29,272 nt of DNA, taken from NCBI GenBank assembly GCA_947629875.1, contig CANRFK010000003.1:1-29272 (forward strand). Direction: 5' to 3'. The notes below the pieces were generated by a model. It did not search any database and had not been told where the DNA came from. It saw nothing but the letters and a program-made list of their open reading frames with translations. Position 1 is the first letter of the stretch; each line of letters starts with the position of its first letter. This document shows, in pieces, positions 14,830 through 25,168 of this stretch. A program made the translations under genes and the position numbers. The stretch is from an uncultured Clostridia bacterium (lineage in GTDB: Bacteria; Bacillota; Clostridia; Christensenellales; Borkfalkiaceae).

Positions 14830-17800
14830 TTATTCCGCGATCGCCGCGATGCGGTTCGAGTATGTCTTCCAGTTGTCTGCCGCTCGGTATGCCTCGACCA
14901 AGGTCTGCGGCACGTAGATGGCGAAATTATCGGAAGAAGAGTAGAAGATATCGCGGCTGCTCTGCCAGAGCGTCATGGTAACGACTGCGCTCACGTGCAT
15001 GGTGAAATCCCGAAGAGCGCCGCAGAACGAGAAGGCAAGCGCGCCGATATCCGCGATCGCACTGTTCTCCTCCGCGGAACCGATCGTGACGGACACGAGG
15101 TAATCGCAATACTGGAAGCTCTGCGCCCCGATATAGGTGATGCTTGCGGGAATGGCGACCGTACGGAGTGCGCTGTACGCAAACGAACCGTTGCCGATCG
15201 TTGTGAGCGCGGATTTTCCTGTTTCTTCATCCGTCGCAAAGCGGACGGAGAAGTCGGTGGCGGGAATGTTCTGCGTGTTGTCGTACAGCATGCCGAGGCC
15301 GAAGAAGGCATCGGAGCCGATCTCCGTGACGGTGGACGGGATGACGAGTTCGCCGCTGAAATTGGAGCTGAACGCGATGTGCGTGGAATCGATCTGCTCG
15401 GCCGCAGCACAGAACGCCTGCGCACCGATCGTCGTGAGCCCCTCCCCGAAGGAGATGGCTTTGAGCGGTTCGATCATCGAGAATGCCCCATACCCGATAT
15501 CCCGAACGTCGGGAAGTGCGACCTCATTCAGCGAAGAAAGGCGGAAGGCGAAATCTTTGATTGTCTCCACGCCCGTGAAATCCCACGCGGCGAGCGAAGT
15601 GTAATAGAAGGCGTATTTTCCAATGGAAGTGACGGCGCTGCCCGCGGGGAAGTTGACTTCTTCAAGCCCGGTGCAATACGCAAACGCGCCGTCCGGGATC
15701 TCGGGATACGTCTTGTTGACCGTGATGCTCTTGAGCGTCGCGGGCAAATCGGCGGGATTGGTAACCTTCAAGGAAGTGTAAGCCGTATTTTCGCTGTCCT
15801 GCGTCTCCTCATACTCGAAGGTGCTGCCGAACACATAGCCCATATAGGTGAGCTGATCGCTGCGGCTTCCGATGAACGGAACGGTGAGACGGGTGAGCGC
15901 TTTGACCCCGCGGAATGCCGCGAAATCGATAAACGTGACCGAATCGGGGACGACGACCTCCTCGATGGCGCTGTCCGCAAACGCATCGACGCCGATCTGG
16001 GTGACTTCATCGGCGAAGGCGATCTCCGTCTTGGCGGCGGGAACCACGATGAGCTTGCCGTACGCCTGCCCCTGCACGTTCTGGTAGAGGCAGCTATCGT
16101 AAACGGCGTACTTCTCCGAGGGCTCGCTCATTGAGAATGCCTCGAGCGCCGCGCAACCCTCAAAGGCCGAAGCGCCGAGATCTGCAAGCCCGGACGGGAC
16201 TTCGAAGGAGGTGAGGTGCGTGTAGGCGAACGCCTCTTTCCCGATGGAAGTGACGTCGCCGAGCCCACTGACCTGCTCCAGACCGACTGCGCCGTAGAAG
16301 GCGTGATCGGCGACTTCCGTGACGGAGGAGGTGAATGTGACGCTCGTGAGCGTCGCGGGGATGGATGTACTGTATTTGCCATCCGTCTGCTTTTCCCTCG
16401 CGCCGAAATAGTAGCCGAGATAGCCGCCCTCAAACGTGGGAAGGGTGAGCGACTTCAACGAGCGGATGCCCTCAAACGCGCCGCACGCGATCTCGGTTGC
16501 CGAGGGGACGACAATGCTCTCGAGCGTGGAATTGCCGTTGAACGCGCCCGCCGCGATGGATGCGCCATCGGGCAAAGCGAATGCCGTATCCTTCTCGTTC
16601 CCGCGGACGTAGTACAGAAGTTCCACGGGATCGCCGCCTTCGATGCGGTACAGGCTACCGTCGATCGTCCCGAAATTCGGATTGGAACTTGCAAGCACGA
16701 TCTCGGCAAGGCCGATGCAACCGTTGAATACGCGCCCTGCGTACTCGTTGTCCGCATCCATGCCGAACTGCGTCATCGCATCGGGCAGAACCACCTTTTT
16801 CAGCCGCGTGCACCCATCGAAGAGCCCCGCGGGAACTGCGGTCACCTGTGCGGGAAGGGTAATCTCCGTGAGGTTCTCACAGTCGGCAAACGCCTGTGCG
16901 CCCACCGACGTCGCAGTTTGGGAGAGCGTGACGGCGGACAGCTTCTTGCAGCCGAGGAAGAGCCCTTCGGGGATCTCGTCCACGCCCGTGATATCGCCGT
17001 AGGACGTGAGGCGGCTGCAAGCGAAGAACGCATACGCGCCGATGCTTTCAAGCGTGTCGGGGAGGTTGACGGTAACGAGATATTCGCACCTGTAAAATGC
17101 CTGCTCGCCCACCGACTCAATGGAGGCGGGCAGCGAGATGTTGTTCACATCGTTGTTGCCGGAAAAGGCACGATCCCCCACCGACGTGACGGGCGTCGTG
17201 TCACCCGCGATTCGTTCGGGGATGAACACCGTGGAATCGGTGCCGTTGTAGCGCACGACCGAGCCGTTTGTAATTTCAAGACCCGCCGAGTAATAGCTCG
17301 CATACAGCGTGACGTTTCCGTTTGCCGTGCCGAAGGTGTGCTTTTGGGTGAGATTTGCATCGCTGTACCAATCGGAGAGGATGACGGACTGCCCGCTGAA
17401 TGCGGCAAGCCCATCTTTTCCGTTCCCGAGGAAATCGGGCGCAGAATAGGTCTCCCCCTTACGCACGGGCACGCGCGCCAGACGGCTGCCGTTGCCCACA
17501 TAGTCGATATAGGCGTAGTTGGGATCGTCAATCCAATTCGCATAGACCGTGGTGCTCTCCGCGGGGAACGTGGTGAACGTGAACGGGACGGAGCAGTCGG
17601 CATCGGCATACCAACCGCCGAACTTGTACCCCTCGTACGTGGGATCGGCGGGCGCGGTGAGCGGACTGCCCACGATGCCGACGGAGGGCTCCACGGGGGA
17701 GCCGCCCATGCTGTCGTACGAGACGCGGGAACTCGTCTCCGAAGTCCAGCGTGCGTACACCGTGACATCTTTTTCGGGCATCTTCTGCGTAAAGTCGAAT

Positions 17801-18030
17801 TCCTGCTCAAATTCGTCATCCGCATACCATCCCGCAAAGGTAAACAGCGCCTTCTCGGGATCGGCGGGGCGCTCGATCTTGGCGCCCTTCTTCAACACGT
17901 AGGATTCGATTTGCGTACCGCCGTACGTCTCAAACGTGACGGTATACTTCTTCCCGCCGCCGCACGCGGCGAGCGCGCCGACAAAGAGGGCGCAGAGCAG
18001 GATCAGAAGAAATGTCTTTAACTTTTTCAT
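14830..18030 (-). CDS. BspA-like leucine-rich-repeat lipoprotein with InlB repeats
   Basis: A 1066-residue surface lipoprotein: lipobox LAAC with Cys23, then two clear InlB B-repeats (about 29-95 and 102-166, each ending YARW or YANW after FAGWYAD/FGGWYAD), a third divergent one (about 173-248), and a long array of BspA-type repeats (LRR_5) from about 260 to 1050. The repeats show the recurring 'SIGKEAFAYT', 'VTSVGDRAFSG' and 'LPDTLESIGAYAFF' style patterns. Proteins of this type bind host proteins or other cells; none of the domains is an enzyme. ATG 18030 follows the giant protease stop by 3 nt, with AGGGAG 9 nt upstream. The operon context suggests substrate capture for the protease. Confidence 0.9.
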   Translation of the reverse strand: MKKLKTFLLILLCALFVGALAACGGGKKYTVTFETYGGTQIESYVLKKGAKIERPADPEKALFTFAGWYADDEFEQEFDFTQKMPEKDVTVYARWTSETSSRVSYDSMGGSPVEPSVGIVGSPLTAPADPTYEGYKFGGWYADADCSVPFTFTTFPAESTTVYANWIDDPNYAYIDYVGNGSRLARVPVRKGETYSAPDFLGNGKDGLAAFSGQSVILSDWYSDANLTQKHTFGTANGNVTLYASYYSAGLEITNGSVVRYNGTDSTVFIPERIAGDTTPVTSVGDRAFSGNNDVNNISLPASIESVGEQAFYRCEYLVTVNLPDTLESIGAYAFFACSRLTSYGDITGVDEIPEGLFLGCKKLSAVTLSQTATSVGAQAFADCENLTEITLPAQVTAVPAGLFDGCTRLKKVVLPDAMTQFGMDADNEYAGRVFNGCIGLAEIVLASSNPNFGTIDGSLYRIEGGDPVELLYYVRGNEKDTAFALPDGASIAAGAFNGNSTLESIVVPSATEIACGAFEGIRSLKSLTLPTFEGGYLGYYFGAREKQTDGKYSTSIPATLTSVTFTSSVTEVADHAFYGAVGLEQVSGLGDVTSIGKEAFAYTHLTSFEVPSGLADLGASAFEGCAALEAFSMSEPSEKYAVYDSCLYQNVQGQAYGKLIVVPAAKTEIAFADEVTQIGVDAFADSAIEEVVVPDSVTFIDFAAFRGVKALTRLTVPFIGSRSDQLTYMGYVFGSTFEYEETQDSENTAYTSLKVTNPADLPATLKSITVNKTYPEIPDGAFAYCTGLEEVNFPAGSAVTSIGKYAFYYTSLAAWDFTGVETIKDFAFRLSSLNEVALPDVRDIGYGAFSMIEPLKAISFGEGLTTIGAQAFCAAAEQIDSTHIAFSSNFSGELVIPSTVTEIGSDAFFGLGMLYDNTQNIPATDFSVRFATDEETGKSALTTIGNGSFAYSALRTVAIPASITYIGAQSFQYCDYLVSVTIGSAEENSAIADIGALAFSFCGALRDFTMHVSAVVTMTLWQSSRDIFYSSSDNFAIYVPQTLVEAYRAADNWKTYSNRIAAIAE

Positions 18031-18033
18031 GGC

Positions 18034-21000
18034 TTATTTCTCCCTCCTTCCCGTATGCTTGCGGCAGATGACGAGCACCGCGCCGCACGCGACGGCAAGC
18101 ACCGCCGCAAGGATGGCGATCCATGCGTAGCTCCCCGCAGAGCCGCTCTGCTCCGCAGCCGCGGGCTCCGTAGCCTCGACGACATAGGAGACGCCGCCCG
18201 CCGCACGCAACCGCGCGTAGGCATCGGCGACTTCGGAGAATTGCTTCTGCGTTGCGTCGAGCATGTTGTACATGCTGAGAAGCGATGTGATCTCGGCGGC
18301 ACGCTCATCGCCCGAGAGCAACGGAAGTGCGTTGACACGGTCAATAAAGTTGAGTGCACTCGAATTGATGGCGTCTTGGTTCGTCCGCTCAATGCGCTGG
18401 CCGAGATATTCTCTCCAAATATAGCTGTCGTACCCCGTGGCATTCTTCGGGACGATCCATTGCATCGTGAAGCCCCTGCCGAGTTCATCCTTGAAATTGT
18501 TGTAGGTGTTCACAAGGCCTCCGCTCTGCTTCGTGCCGATACTTTCCAAAGTGGGAGCCGCGACGGCGCCGATCTCGATGCGCTCCAACTTGCTTGCGCG
18601 GTAGAACGCACCCACGCCGATGACTTTGAGGTGCTCGGGCAGCACGATCTTCGTGAGGTTGGTATTCTCATAGAAGGCATAGGCGCCGATCTTGATGGTG
18701 CGCTTTTTGACGGAGTACTCGGTACCCGGTCTGCCGAGGGGATAGACGACAAGGGTGTAGAAGTTGCCGCTGTTCTTTTGGTACAGCACGCCGTCCTCCG
18801 TGAGGAAATAATTATTGTATAGGCCGACATCGATGGAACGAAGGGACGTTGCACCCGAGAACGCCCGCTCCTCCACGGAGCGCAGGTTGGGCAAGTTGAG
18901 TGTGGCGATCCCCGACTCGTCGAATGCGTTCGCGCCGATGGTCTGCGCACTGTCGATCGTGAGATTGCGCAGTTCGCTCGTGTTGCGGAAAGCCGCACTG
19001 CCGATGGTCTCCGCCGCCCCGATGTAGAGATTCCGCAACTTCGTGCAGCCGTCGAACGCGCTGCTTCCGATCGACTTTGCTCTCGGAAGCGAGGCCTGCG
19101 TGAGCGACGTGCAACGCGCGAAAGCGTAGCTGCCGACCGACGTTGCCATACTCGCGGTCACGGTAGAGACATTGGTATCGTAGAACGCGCGCGCGCCGAT
19201 CTCTTTTAAGTTGGGCGCCTGCACGCTCCCGATCCTCGAATCTTCAAACGCGCTCTCGCCGATGGTTTCGATATAGTTGAAATCAAACGACGTGAGAGAG
19301 GTGCTCTCGAAGGCATGCGCGCCGATGGAGCGGAGCGTACCGGGTACTTTGAATGAAGTGAGCCCGGACTCAAAGAAGCAATATTCGGGCAACGCCGTGA
19401 CCTTCGCGTTGAACGTAACGTTTGTGAGCGAAGTCGTATGATAGAACGCCGCCATGCCGATCTCCTCGATGGTCGCGGGGATCTCGATCCGTGTCAATGC
19501 AGTGCAATTGTAGAACATCTCGCGCGCGATCGAGGTGAGCCCGCCGAAGTCCACCGAGGTGAGCGCAGTGCAGTATGCAAACGCGCCGATGCCGACTTCT
19601 TTGAGATCGTCGCCGATCGCGACGCTCTTGATGGGGCAGTTGAGGAAGGCATAATTCCCCACATATTCGACGCCGGAGAGGTCGAGTGCACTTTGCGTGA
19701 CCGACGTGCAACCGTAGAAGGCGAGATCGCCGATATACTTCGTCGCCTCCGAGATGGGGAAGGTGGTGATTGACGTAGCCTGGAAGGCGCTGGCGCCGAT
19801 ATAGACGAGGTTTTCCGTGCCGATGATGTTTGCGGTGCACTCCTGGAATGCACGCTCTGCAACGCGTTCGACGTTGGTGAGGTCGATCGTCCTGATGCGG
19901 TCGACGCCCGCGAAAGCGTTCTGTCCGATCACGCGTACGCTCTCGGGGACACGGAAGGTGGTCGTATCTTTCCCGTACGGATATGCGATCAGTTGATCCA
20001 TGGACTTATCGTACAGAACACCGTCCTGCGAGGCGAGGTATTTGTTCCCCTCCTCCACGACAAATTCCGTAAGATTGAAGGTTCCGACGAACGCACCGAT
20101 ATCGAGTTCGAGAAGATGGGCGTCCTTATCGACTTCCATTTTTCTGATCCCGTTGCAGTTGGCAAACACCTGCCGCCCGAGTTTGGTGAGCCCGGCGGGC
20201 AGCTTGAACGATTCAATCGCCGTGCAACCTGCAAACGCTATGTCGCCGATTTCGTAGACCGATCCGAGGAAATTGACGTTTTTGAGCGCCGTGCATCCGT
20301 AGAACGCCTGCTGTTCAATGATATCGACATCTCCGACGAAGGTGACGTCGGTGAGCCCGGTGCAGTTCTGGAAAGCCATAAGGCCGATCTGTCCGCCGTA
20401 TACGGTGAGGCGTTTCAGCCCGGTGCATTCATAGAACGCCGCCATTCCCATCGAGGTGTTCTCGGGCAACACGAGCTCCGTGAGGCCGAAGCAATCCGCA
20501 AATGCCTGTTCGCCGATGGTGCCCACCTTGCTCAAATCCACCGATTTGAGCCCCGAGCAGCCCACGAACGCCAATGCGCCGATGTATGTTACGCGGCGCA
20601 GGTCGATGGTTTCCAGCGCGGTATCGTACACAAAGGCGCGCGCGCCGATGGTCTGGACGTGCTCCGTGTTGATCTTTTTGAGCTTGGGGTTCCACGCGAC
20701 CGAGAATGTCTGCAGATCGATACAACTCTCGGGCAACACGATCTCCTCGAGATTATCGCACCCGTAGATGCCCGCGTTCATGATATATTGCACGCCCTCG
20801 GGGAGGATGATCTTGGTGATATACGGATTGTTGAAGAACGCCATCGGATAGATGTAAGCGATGCCGAGATCATCGGGAACTTTGACGACGCCGTTTTCAT
20901 CCCCGCGCCCCGTGTACGATTTGAGATACACGCTATCCACATAGTACTCTTCCTTGACGCGCACCGAGCAGCTCGCATTGATATAGGTACCGTCCACACG

Positions 21001-24000
21001 CGCGGTGATCATGGCAGAACCCGAGCGGAGCGCCTTGATGGTCGCCTTCGACGGGTCGGCAGGATCGGGCGTGACGCTCACGTTGGCGCTCGTGCTCGAC
21101 CAAGTGATGTGCGCATCCGCCGCATTGCTTGCGGGCAAAATGCTTGCCGAGATCGTCTTGGACTCGCCGCGTTCAAGCGACACAGAGTAGTCGGAAAGTT
21201 CCACTTCGCGGATGGAGGGTGCAACGGGATCGCCCGAGACATTCACCGTAAAGGTGAGCGCCGCCGAATCGCCGCTCTTCGGGTGCACGGTGATGACCGT
21301 CTGCCCCGCCTCCTTGCCGACGACGAGACCCTTGTCGCTCACTTCCGCAACGGAGGGAACGGAGCTCTCCCACACGGGATCTTCCACCCAATAGCCCTCG
21401 GCATACTGACCCTCGACCATCGCCGATACGCGGATGTAATCTTTGAGGTTGAGCTGGCCGTTGGGATTGATGGTATATTCGTCGCGCGCGGTGCGCGTCT
21501 TTTCAAGACGGACGTCGGTGCAGATATGATCGTTGAGGTCCACCTTGAAGTATTGGGAGTTCTTCGCATAGTCCATGAACTCGACGTACAGTTTGCCTCC
21601 GTTCTTTTCGATGAGATCCCAATACGCCGTAACGTCGTAGGAGACAGTCGTGGAGCCGTTGAACTCTCCGTTGTAGACGGGGATCACGCCGTTGCTGATG
21701 GACGTGACGTCCAAGGGCTCGCCCTGTGCATCGACGCTGCTGTAAGTATACAGGACAAATGCCTGCAAGTAGTGATTGTCGTGCACGTTGAATTCCACCG
21801 TCTTGCGGTGATTCTCATCGCGCACATAAGTACTCTCGAGCACGGGCTTTTCATCGTCGATATAGAACTCAAACGAGAAGGTATTACGGTTGCCGCGCGA
21901 ATAATCTTCATCACCCTCGTTCATCCAATCGAGGAAGCACTCCATGCTGAATGTGTACTTGCCGTTGTTGACAAGATTGTAGTCGTTCACATTGAACTCT
22001 ACCCTGACGGCGCCGCCCGCCTGATCGCCGCCGTTGGAGTGCGACTTTCTCGCGTTGTAGCTGGTTCTGGACCACACGAGTTCGCCCGTGACGGAGTCAC
22101 GGATCTCCATATTCACCCGCTTGGCGTTGCGGAAGAGACCCGCGGCAATCGCATACAGCAAGTAGTTGCCCTCCGTGCTGTGCGTGAGGGAAGCATAGCG
22201 TTCCCGCGTGACGGGGGTCTCGTAGCCCTGCGCAATGTTGTAGCCGAACGCGCCGAGCCCCCACGAACCGATCTCGGGATTTCCGTAGTCGTCCGTCATA
22301 TCGAAGCCCGCCATGGGCAGAGTGCCGTAGACGTCGGCGACGAGTTTATCCTCTTCGAGGACGGAGGAGTCCACCGCCGATTCGCCCACCTCGTAGGCGG
22401 AGACGTCGAGCATGGGCGCATCCTCCCAGTTGCCGTAGAAGGCGAGGAAGGGAATGTTCAGATTGATCTTATCGGCATTGTACGACTGCAATTCGATGTA
22501 GCCTTCCACATACATGCCGTTGATGAAGTTGGTGTTGAGATAGTTCCTGTCCTCCGCCGAAAGTTTGACGGTGACGGTGATCTCTGCCTCCGCATAGCCG
22601 CCGAGGCTGATGGCGGAACCGCTCACGAAGGCCTGTCCGCTCTTCGCCTTCACGGCATACGTGGAGGACGGGGAGAGCATATATGCCTTCTCGGCGACCG
22701 TCTTGCCGTCCGAGGACATGCTCTCCGTCATGACGATGGGGTTGATGTTGTAGCTCAACGACTCGGCGGACAGGTTGGTGATGTTGAACTTCATCACATA
22801 TTCGCCTTTGCGCGTGGGATCGTCTTTGAGCGAGAGTTTGGCCTTGTTGGAGCCCTCCACCGAGAGATAGGCCTTGGTGTTGACGGAGCGATAAATATCG
22901 CCGATACCCGCGCCTTGCTTTCTCGGGGAGTACGGATTGCCCTCTTCGTTGCGCGCAATGGTCGCCGTGCTCATCATGAGGTTGTACGAGAGATCGCGCA
23001 CTTCGGGCGTGGTGTTCACGCCTTCGAGCGTCTTGACATATTCACGAACCAAAACGAGCGCACCCGCGATGTTGGGGCACGCCATGGAGGTACCGCTGAT
23101 GGTATCGTATTCGTTTCCGCCCGCAAAGGACGACGTGATGTCGCCGCCGTGCCCCGTGATATCGGGCGTAAGTTCGAGGTTGGGCAGAGGCCCCCACGAG
23201 GAGAAGTCGGACATAAACGGGCCCGCGAGGTAGTCCTTCTGCAAGCGGATGGTGCCCGTGGAATTGCTCACGAGATATTTGCCGAAGTCCATGGAGATGA
23301 GGCAGCTCGGGAGAACGTTGACCGTACCGATGGACATGTTGAGCATACCGGAGAGGTGGTTGTAGATGATGGCCGCAACGGCGCCCTTGGATTTTGCGAT
23401 CTTGACCTTATCTTCGAAGGAGTTGCTACCGCGCTTAATGACGGCGATCTTGCCCTTCACATCGATGCCGGTATAGTTGGCTTCATAGCCGACGCCCGGG
23501 ATGACGACATATTGGTATTCGCCGCTCTCGGCGCCGCCGAGGAGTTCCTGCACGAAGTTGTTTGGATCCTTCTTGCCCGTCGTACGCGATTCGTTGAAGT
23601 AGATCTCCTTCTCGCCGTTGGCGATGAAGTAGGGCGTCTTGACGCCGCTGACGGAAGCGACCGCAAACGAGGCATAATAGGATGCGGGCGAGCCGACGGT
23701 GCCCGAATCGGGGTTGGAGGCGAGGTTGGTGTTGCCGTTCGCGCCGCCGTAGGACGAGGAGTACTCGTTGCCCGCCGCAACGACGAGGCTGACGCCCGAT
23801 TGTTCCACGAGGTCATAGACTGCGTTGATCTTGGCGCCGTCCTGATCGCGCACATCCTCGCGGGAGAAGCCGCAGGTCGCGCCGAGGGACATGTTGATGG
23901 CGTCTACGCCGAGTTCGACCGCATCGTTGAGGGCGGCGAGAATGCCTTCCGACGAACTGTTGCCCGTATCTTGGAACACCTTGAAGGTGGCGATCTGTGC

Positions 24001-24918
24001 GCGCGGCGCAACGCCCCTTATTCTCCACGATTCGCCCGCGATGATGCCGGCGACGTGCGTCCCGTGCGATTCCTCGGGATAGACGTTGGTATCGATATCC
24101 GCATAGTCGAACGCGTAGGGCAATTTGGAGGTGAGATAGAGCTCATCCTCATCGATCTCCTCGGGATCTTCTAGCGCGGCGCTCATCGAGGTGGCGGAGA
24201 GGTAGGGAACCGCCGCCGCGACATCGTCCTTGGTAATCGCCATCTTATCGGGATCGAGCTCCATATCGAACACTTCGTGCGTATAGTCGGTGCCCGTATC
24301 GAGGACGGCCACCACGGTGCCCGTTCCGTCGTATCCGACGCCGATGGAGTTGAAGATACCCGTATCCTGCACGTTCACATCGTTCTCTGTGATCGCCTTG
24401 GGAGACTCATAGGTGTTGGAGAGAATGACGGAGGAGACCTCTTCCCGCGCCTCGATCTTGGCAATATCCCCATAGCGCACTTTCGCCGCAAAGCCGTTGA
24501 ACACGCCCGTGTAGCGGTAACTCGTCTCGCGGATGAGACCCGCAAGCGACTTGATCGCGCGCGAGATCTCCGCCGTGCGGTCGGCGTACAGTTTGTCGCC
24601 GTCGAAACCGCTGTGAAGCTCGGCAAGCGAAATGCCGCGCTCGTTGGCGATCGCCAGAAGCGGCTCGCTCTGGGTGCTCACGAGCACGCTTACGATGTCA
24701 TCCGCGTGAGGCTCATCGATAAATTCGATCGTCTCACCGAGCGGCTTGGCGTCGTCGAGGGAAGAGACGCGCTCCGCCGTCTCCGTACCCGAAGCCGTGG
24801 CAGACGATTCCTCCGCGGCGCCGCTCCCATCTTTGAAGCCGAGCGCCTCCAAGACGATAAACGTTCCGAATACCGCGACCAGGCACAATATGAGAACGTT
24901 TTTCAATGATTTCAACAT
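18034..24918 (-). CDS. Giant membrane-anchored subtilisin-like protease fused to Ig-like and BspA repeats
   Basis: A 2294-residue secreted protein and first gene of the operon. An N-terminal hydrophobic segment (8-27) is followed by a pro-region and a subtilase domain (about 195-680) with an intact triad: Asp207 (VLDTGTD), His285 (SHGTHVAG) and Ser611 (GTSMACP), plus Asn384 in AAGNEY. A protease-associated domain is inserted at about 465-560, as in C5a-peptidase/lactocepin-type enzymes. Fn3-like material follows (about 685-830), then Ig-like Big_2 domains (about 1160-1230 and 1238-1322). BspA-type repeats run from about 1355 to 2130 and a helical region from about 2180 to 2245. The C-terminus has a helix (2264-2284) and basic tail but no LPXTG. 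It probably cleaves extracellular protein at the cell surface. Confidence 0.92.
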   Translation of the reverse strand: MLKSLKNVLILCLVAVFGTFIVLEALGFKDGSGAAEESSATASGTETAERVSSLDDAKPLGETIEFIDEPHADDIVSVLVSTQSEPLLAIANERGISLAELHSGFDGDKLYADRTAEISRAIKSLAGLIRETSYRYTGVFNGFAAKVRYGDIAKIEAREEVSSVILSNTYESPKAITENDVNVQDTGIFNSIGVGYDGTGTVVAVLDTGTDYTHEVFDMELDPDKMAITKDDVAAAVPYLSATSMSAALEDPEEIDEDELYLTSKLPYAFDYADIDTNVYPEESHGTHVAGIIAGESWRIRGVAPRAQIATFKVFQDTGNSSSEGILAALNDAVELGVDAINMSLGATCGFSREDVRDQDGAKINAVYDLVEQSGVSLVVAAGNEYSSSYGGANGNTNLASNPDSGTVGSPASYYASFAVASVSGVKTPYFIANGEKEIYFNESRTTGKKDPNNFVQELLGGAESGEYQYVVIPGVGYEANYTGIDVKGKIAVIKRGSNSFEDKVKIAKSKGAVAAIIYNHLSGMLNMSIGTVNVLPSCLISMDFGKYLVSNSTGTIRLQKDYLAGPFMSDFSSWGPLPNLELTPDITGHGGDITSSFAGGNEYDTISGTSMACPNIAGALVLVREYVKTLEGVNTTPEVRDLSYNLMMSTATIARNEEGNPYSPRKQGAGIGDIYRSVNTKAYLSVEGSNKAKLSLKDDPTRKGEYVMKFNITNLSAESLSYNINPIVMTESMSSDGKTVAEKAYMLSPSSTYAVKAKSGQAFVSGSAISLGGYAEAEITVTVKLSAEDRNYLNTNFINGMYVEGYIELQSYNADKINLNIPFLAFYGNWEDAPMLDVSAYEVGESAVDSSVLEEDKLVADVYGTLPMAGFDMTDDYGNPEIGSWGLGAFGYNIAQGYETPVTRERYASLTHSTEGNYLLYAIAAGLFRNAKRVNMEIRDSVTGELVWSRTSYNARKSHSNGGDQAGGAVRVEFNVNDYNLVNNGKYTFSMECFLDWMNEGDEDYSRGNRNTFSFEFYIDDEKPVLESTYVRDENHRKTVEFNVHDNHYLQAFVLYTYSSVDAQGEPLDVTSISNGVIPVYNGEFNGSTTVSYDVTAYWDLIEKNGGKLYVEFMDYAKNSQYFKVDLNDHICTDVRLEKTRTARDEYTINPNGQLNLKDYIRVSAMVEGQYAEGYWVEDPVWESSVPSVAEVSDKGLVVGKEAGQTVITVHPKSGDSAALTFTVNVSGDPVAPSIREVELSDYSVSLERGESKTISASILPASNAADAHITWSSTSANVSVTPDPADPSKATIKALRSGSAMITARVDGTYINASCSVRVKEEYYVDSVYLKSYTGRGDENGVVKVPDDLGIAYIYPMAFFNNPYITKIILPEGVQYIMNAGIYGCDNLEEIVLPESCIDLQTFSVAWNPKLKKINTEHVQTIGARAFVYDTALETIDLRRVTYIGALAFVGCSGLKSVDLSKVGTIGEQAFADCFGLTELVLPENTSMGMAAFYECTGLKRLTVYGGQIGLMAFQNCTGLTDVTFVGDVDIIEQQAFYGCTALKNVNFLGSVYEIGDIAFAGCTAIESFKLPAGLTKLGRQVFANCNGIRKMEVDKDAHLLELDIGAFVGTFNLTEFVVEEGNKYLASQDGVLYDKSMDQLIAYPYGKDTTTFRVPESVRVIGQNAFAGVDRIRTIDLTNVERVAERAFQECTANIIGTENLVYIGASAFQATSITTFPISEATKYIGDLAFYGCTSVTQSALDLSGVEYVGNYAFLNCPIKSVAIGDDLKEVGIGAFAYCTALTSVDFGGLTSIAREMFYNCTALTRIEIPATIEEIGMAAFYHTTSLTNVTFNAKVTALPEYCFFESGLTSFKVPGTLRSIGAHAFESTSLTSFDFNYIETIGESAFEDSRIGSVQAPNLKEIGARAFYDTNVSTVTASMATSVGSYAFARCTSLTQASLPRAKSIGSSAFDGCTKLRNLYIGAAETIGSAAFRNTSELRNLTIDSAQTIGANAFDESGIATLNLPNLRSVEERAFSGATSLRSIDVGLYNNYFLTEDGVLYQKNSGNFYTLVVYPLGRPGTEYSVKKRTIKIGAYAFYENTNLTKIVLPEHLKVIGVGAFYRASKLERIEIGAVAAPTLESIGTKQSGGLVNTYNNFKDELGRGFTMQWIVPKNATGYDSYIWREYLGQRIERTNQDAINSSALNFIDRVNALPLLSGDERAAEITSLLSMYNMLDATQKQFSEVADAYARLRAAGGVSYVVEATEPAAAEQSGSAGSYAWIAILAAVLAVACGAVLVICRKHTGRREK

Positions 24919-25162
24919 GATTTGTTTCCCTTACTCCTTGTTGCTTGCTTTTCTCTTGTCCCGCGCCCGCTCTTGCCCCGCGATGGCCGCTATGCCGTTT
25001 TCAAGGGCTCGCAAAGCGGGATCGCTCGCACGATTCGGGGGATCGCAGCCTGCGTGCGCTGCACGTTCCCTCGGCACGGATACATCCTCAAAGCCGCCAT
25101 CCGCCGCCATGGCGCGGGGAGCATGAAATGCCTTTTTCTCCCCGACAGCTCAAAAAGATGCA
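24919..25162 (-). promoter_or_regulatory. Long 5' leader (about 245 nt) of the protease-Opp operon
   Basis: From the predicted start near 25162 to ATG 24918 the mRNA would have a leader of about 245 nt. It contains GGGGAG/CTCCCC arms at about 25116-25143 and several GC-rich stretches. Near the gene are AAGGAG (about 15 nt upstream) and AAGGG (9 nt upstream) as ribosome sites. I see no match to c-di-GMP, T-box or other riboswitch cores that I can recall. Short frames in it lack ribosome sites. Confidence 0.45.
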
Positions 25163-25168
25163 GTAAGA

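Noticed and set aside
19993..24174. A 1393-codon open frame on the plus strand opposite the giant protease gene
   Set aside because: It is antisense to a gene with clear domains, has no ribosome site, and its product is a low-complexity mix rich in Arg, His, Asp and Val. Codon bias of the real gene explains the open frame.
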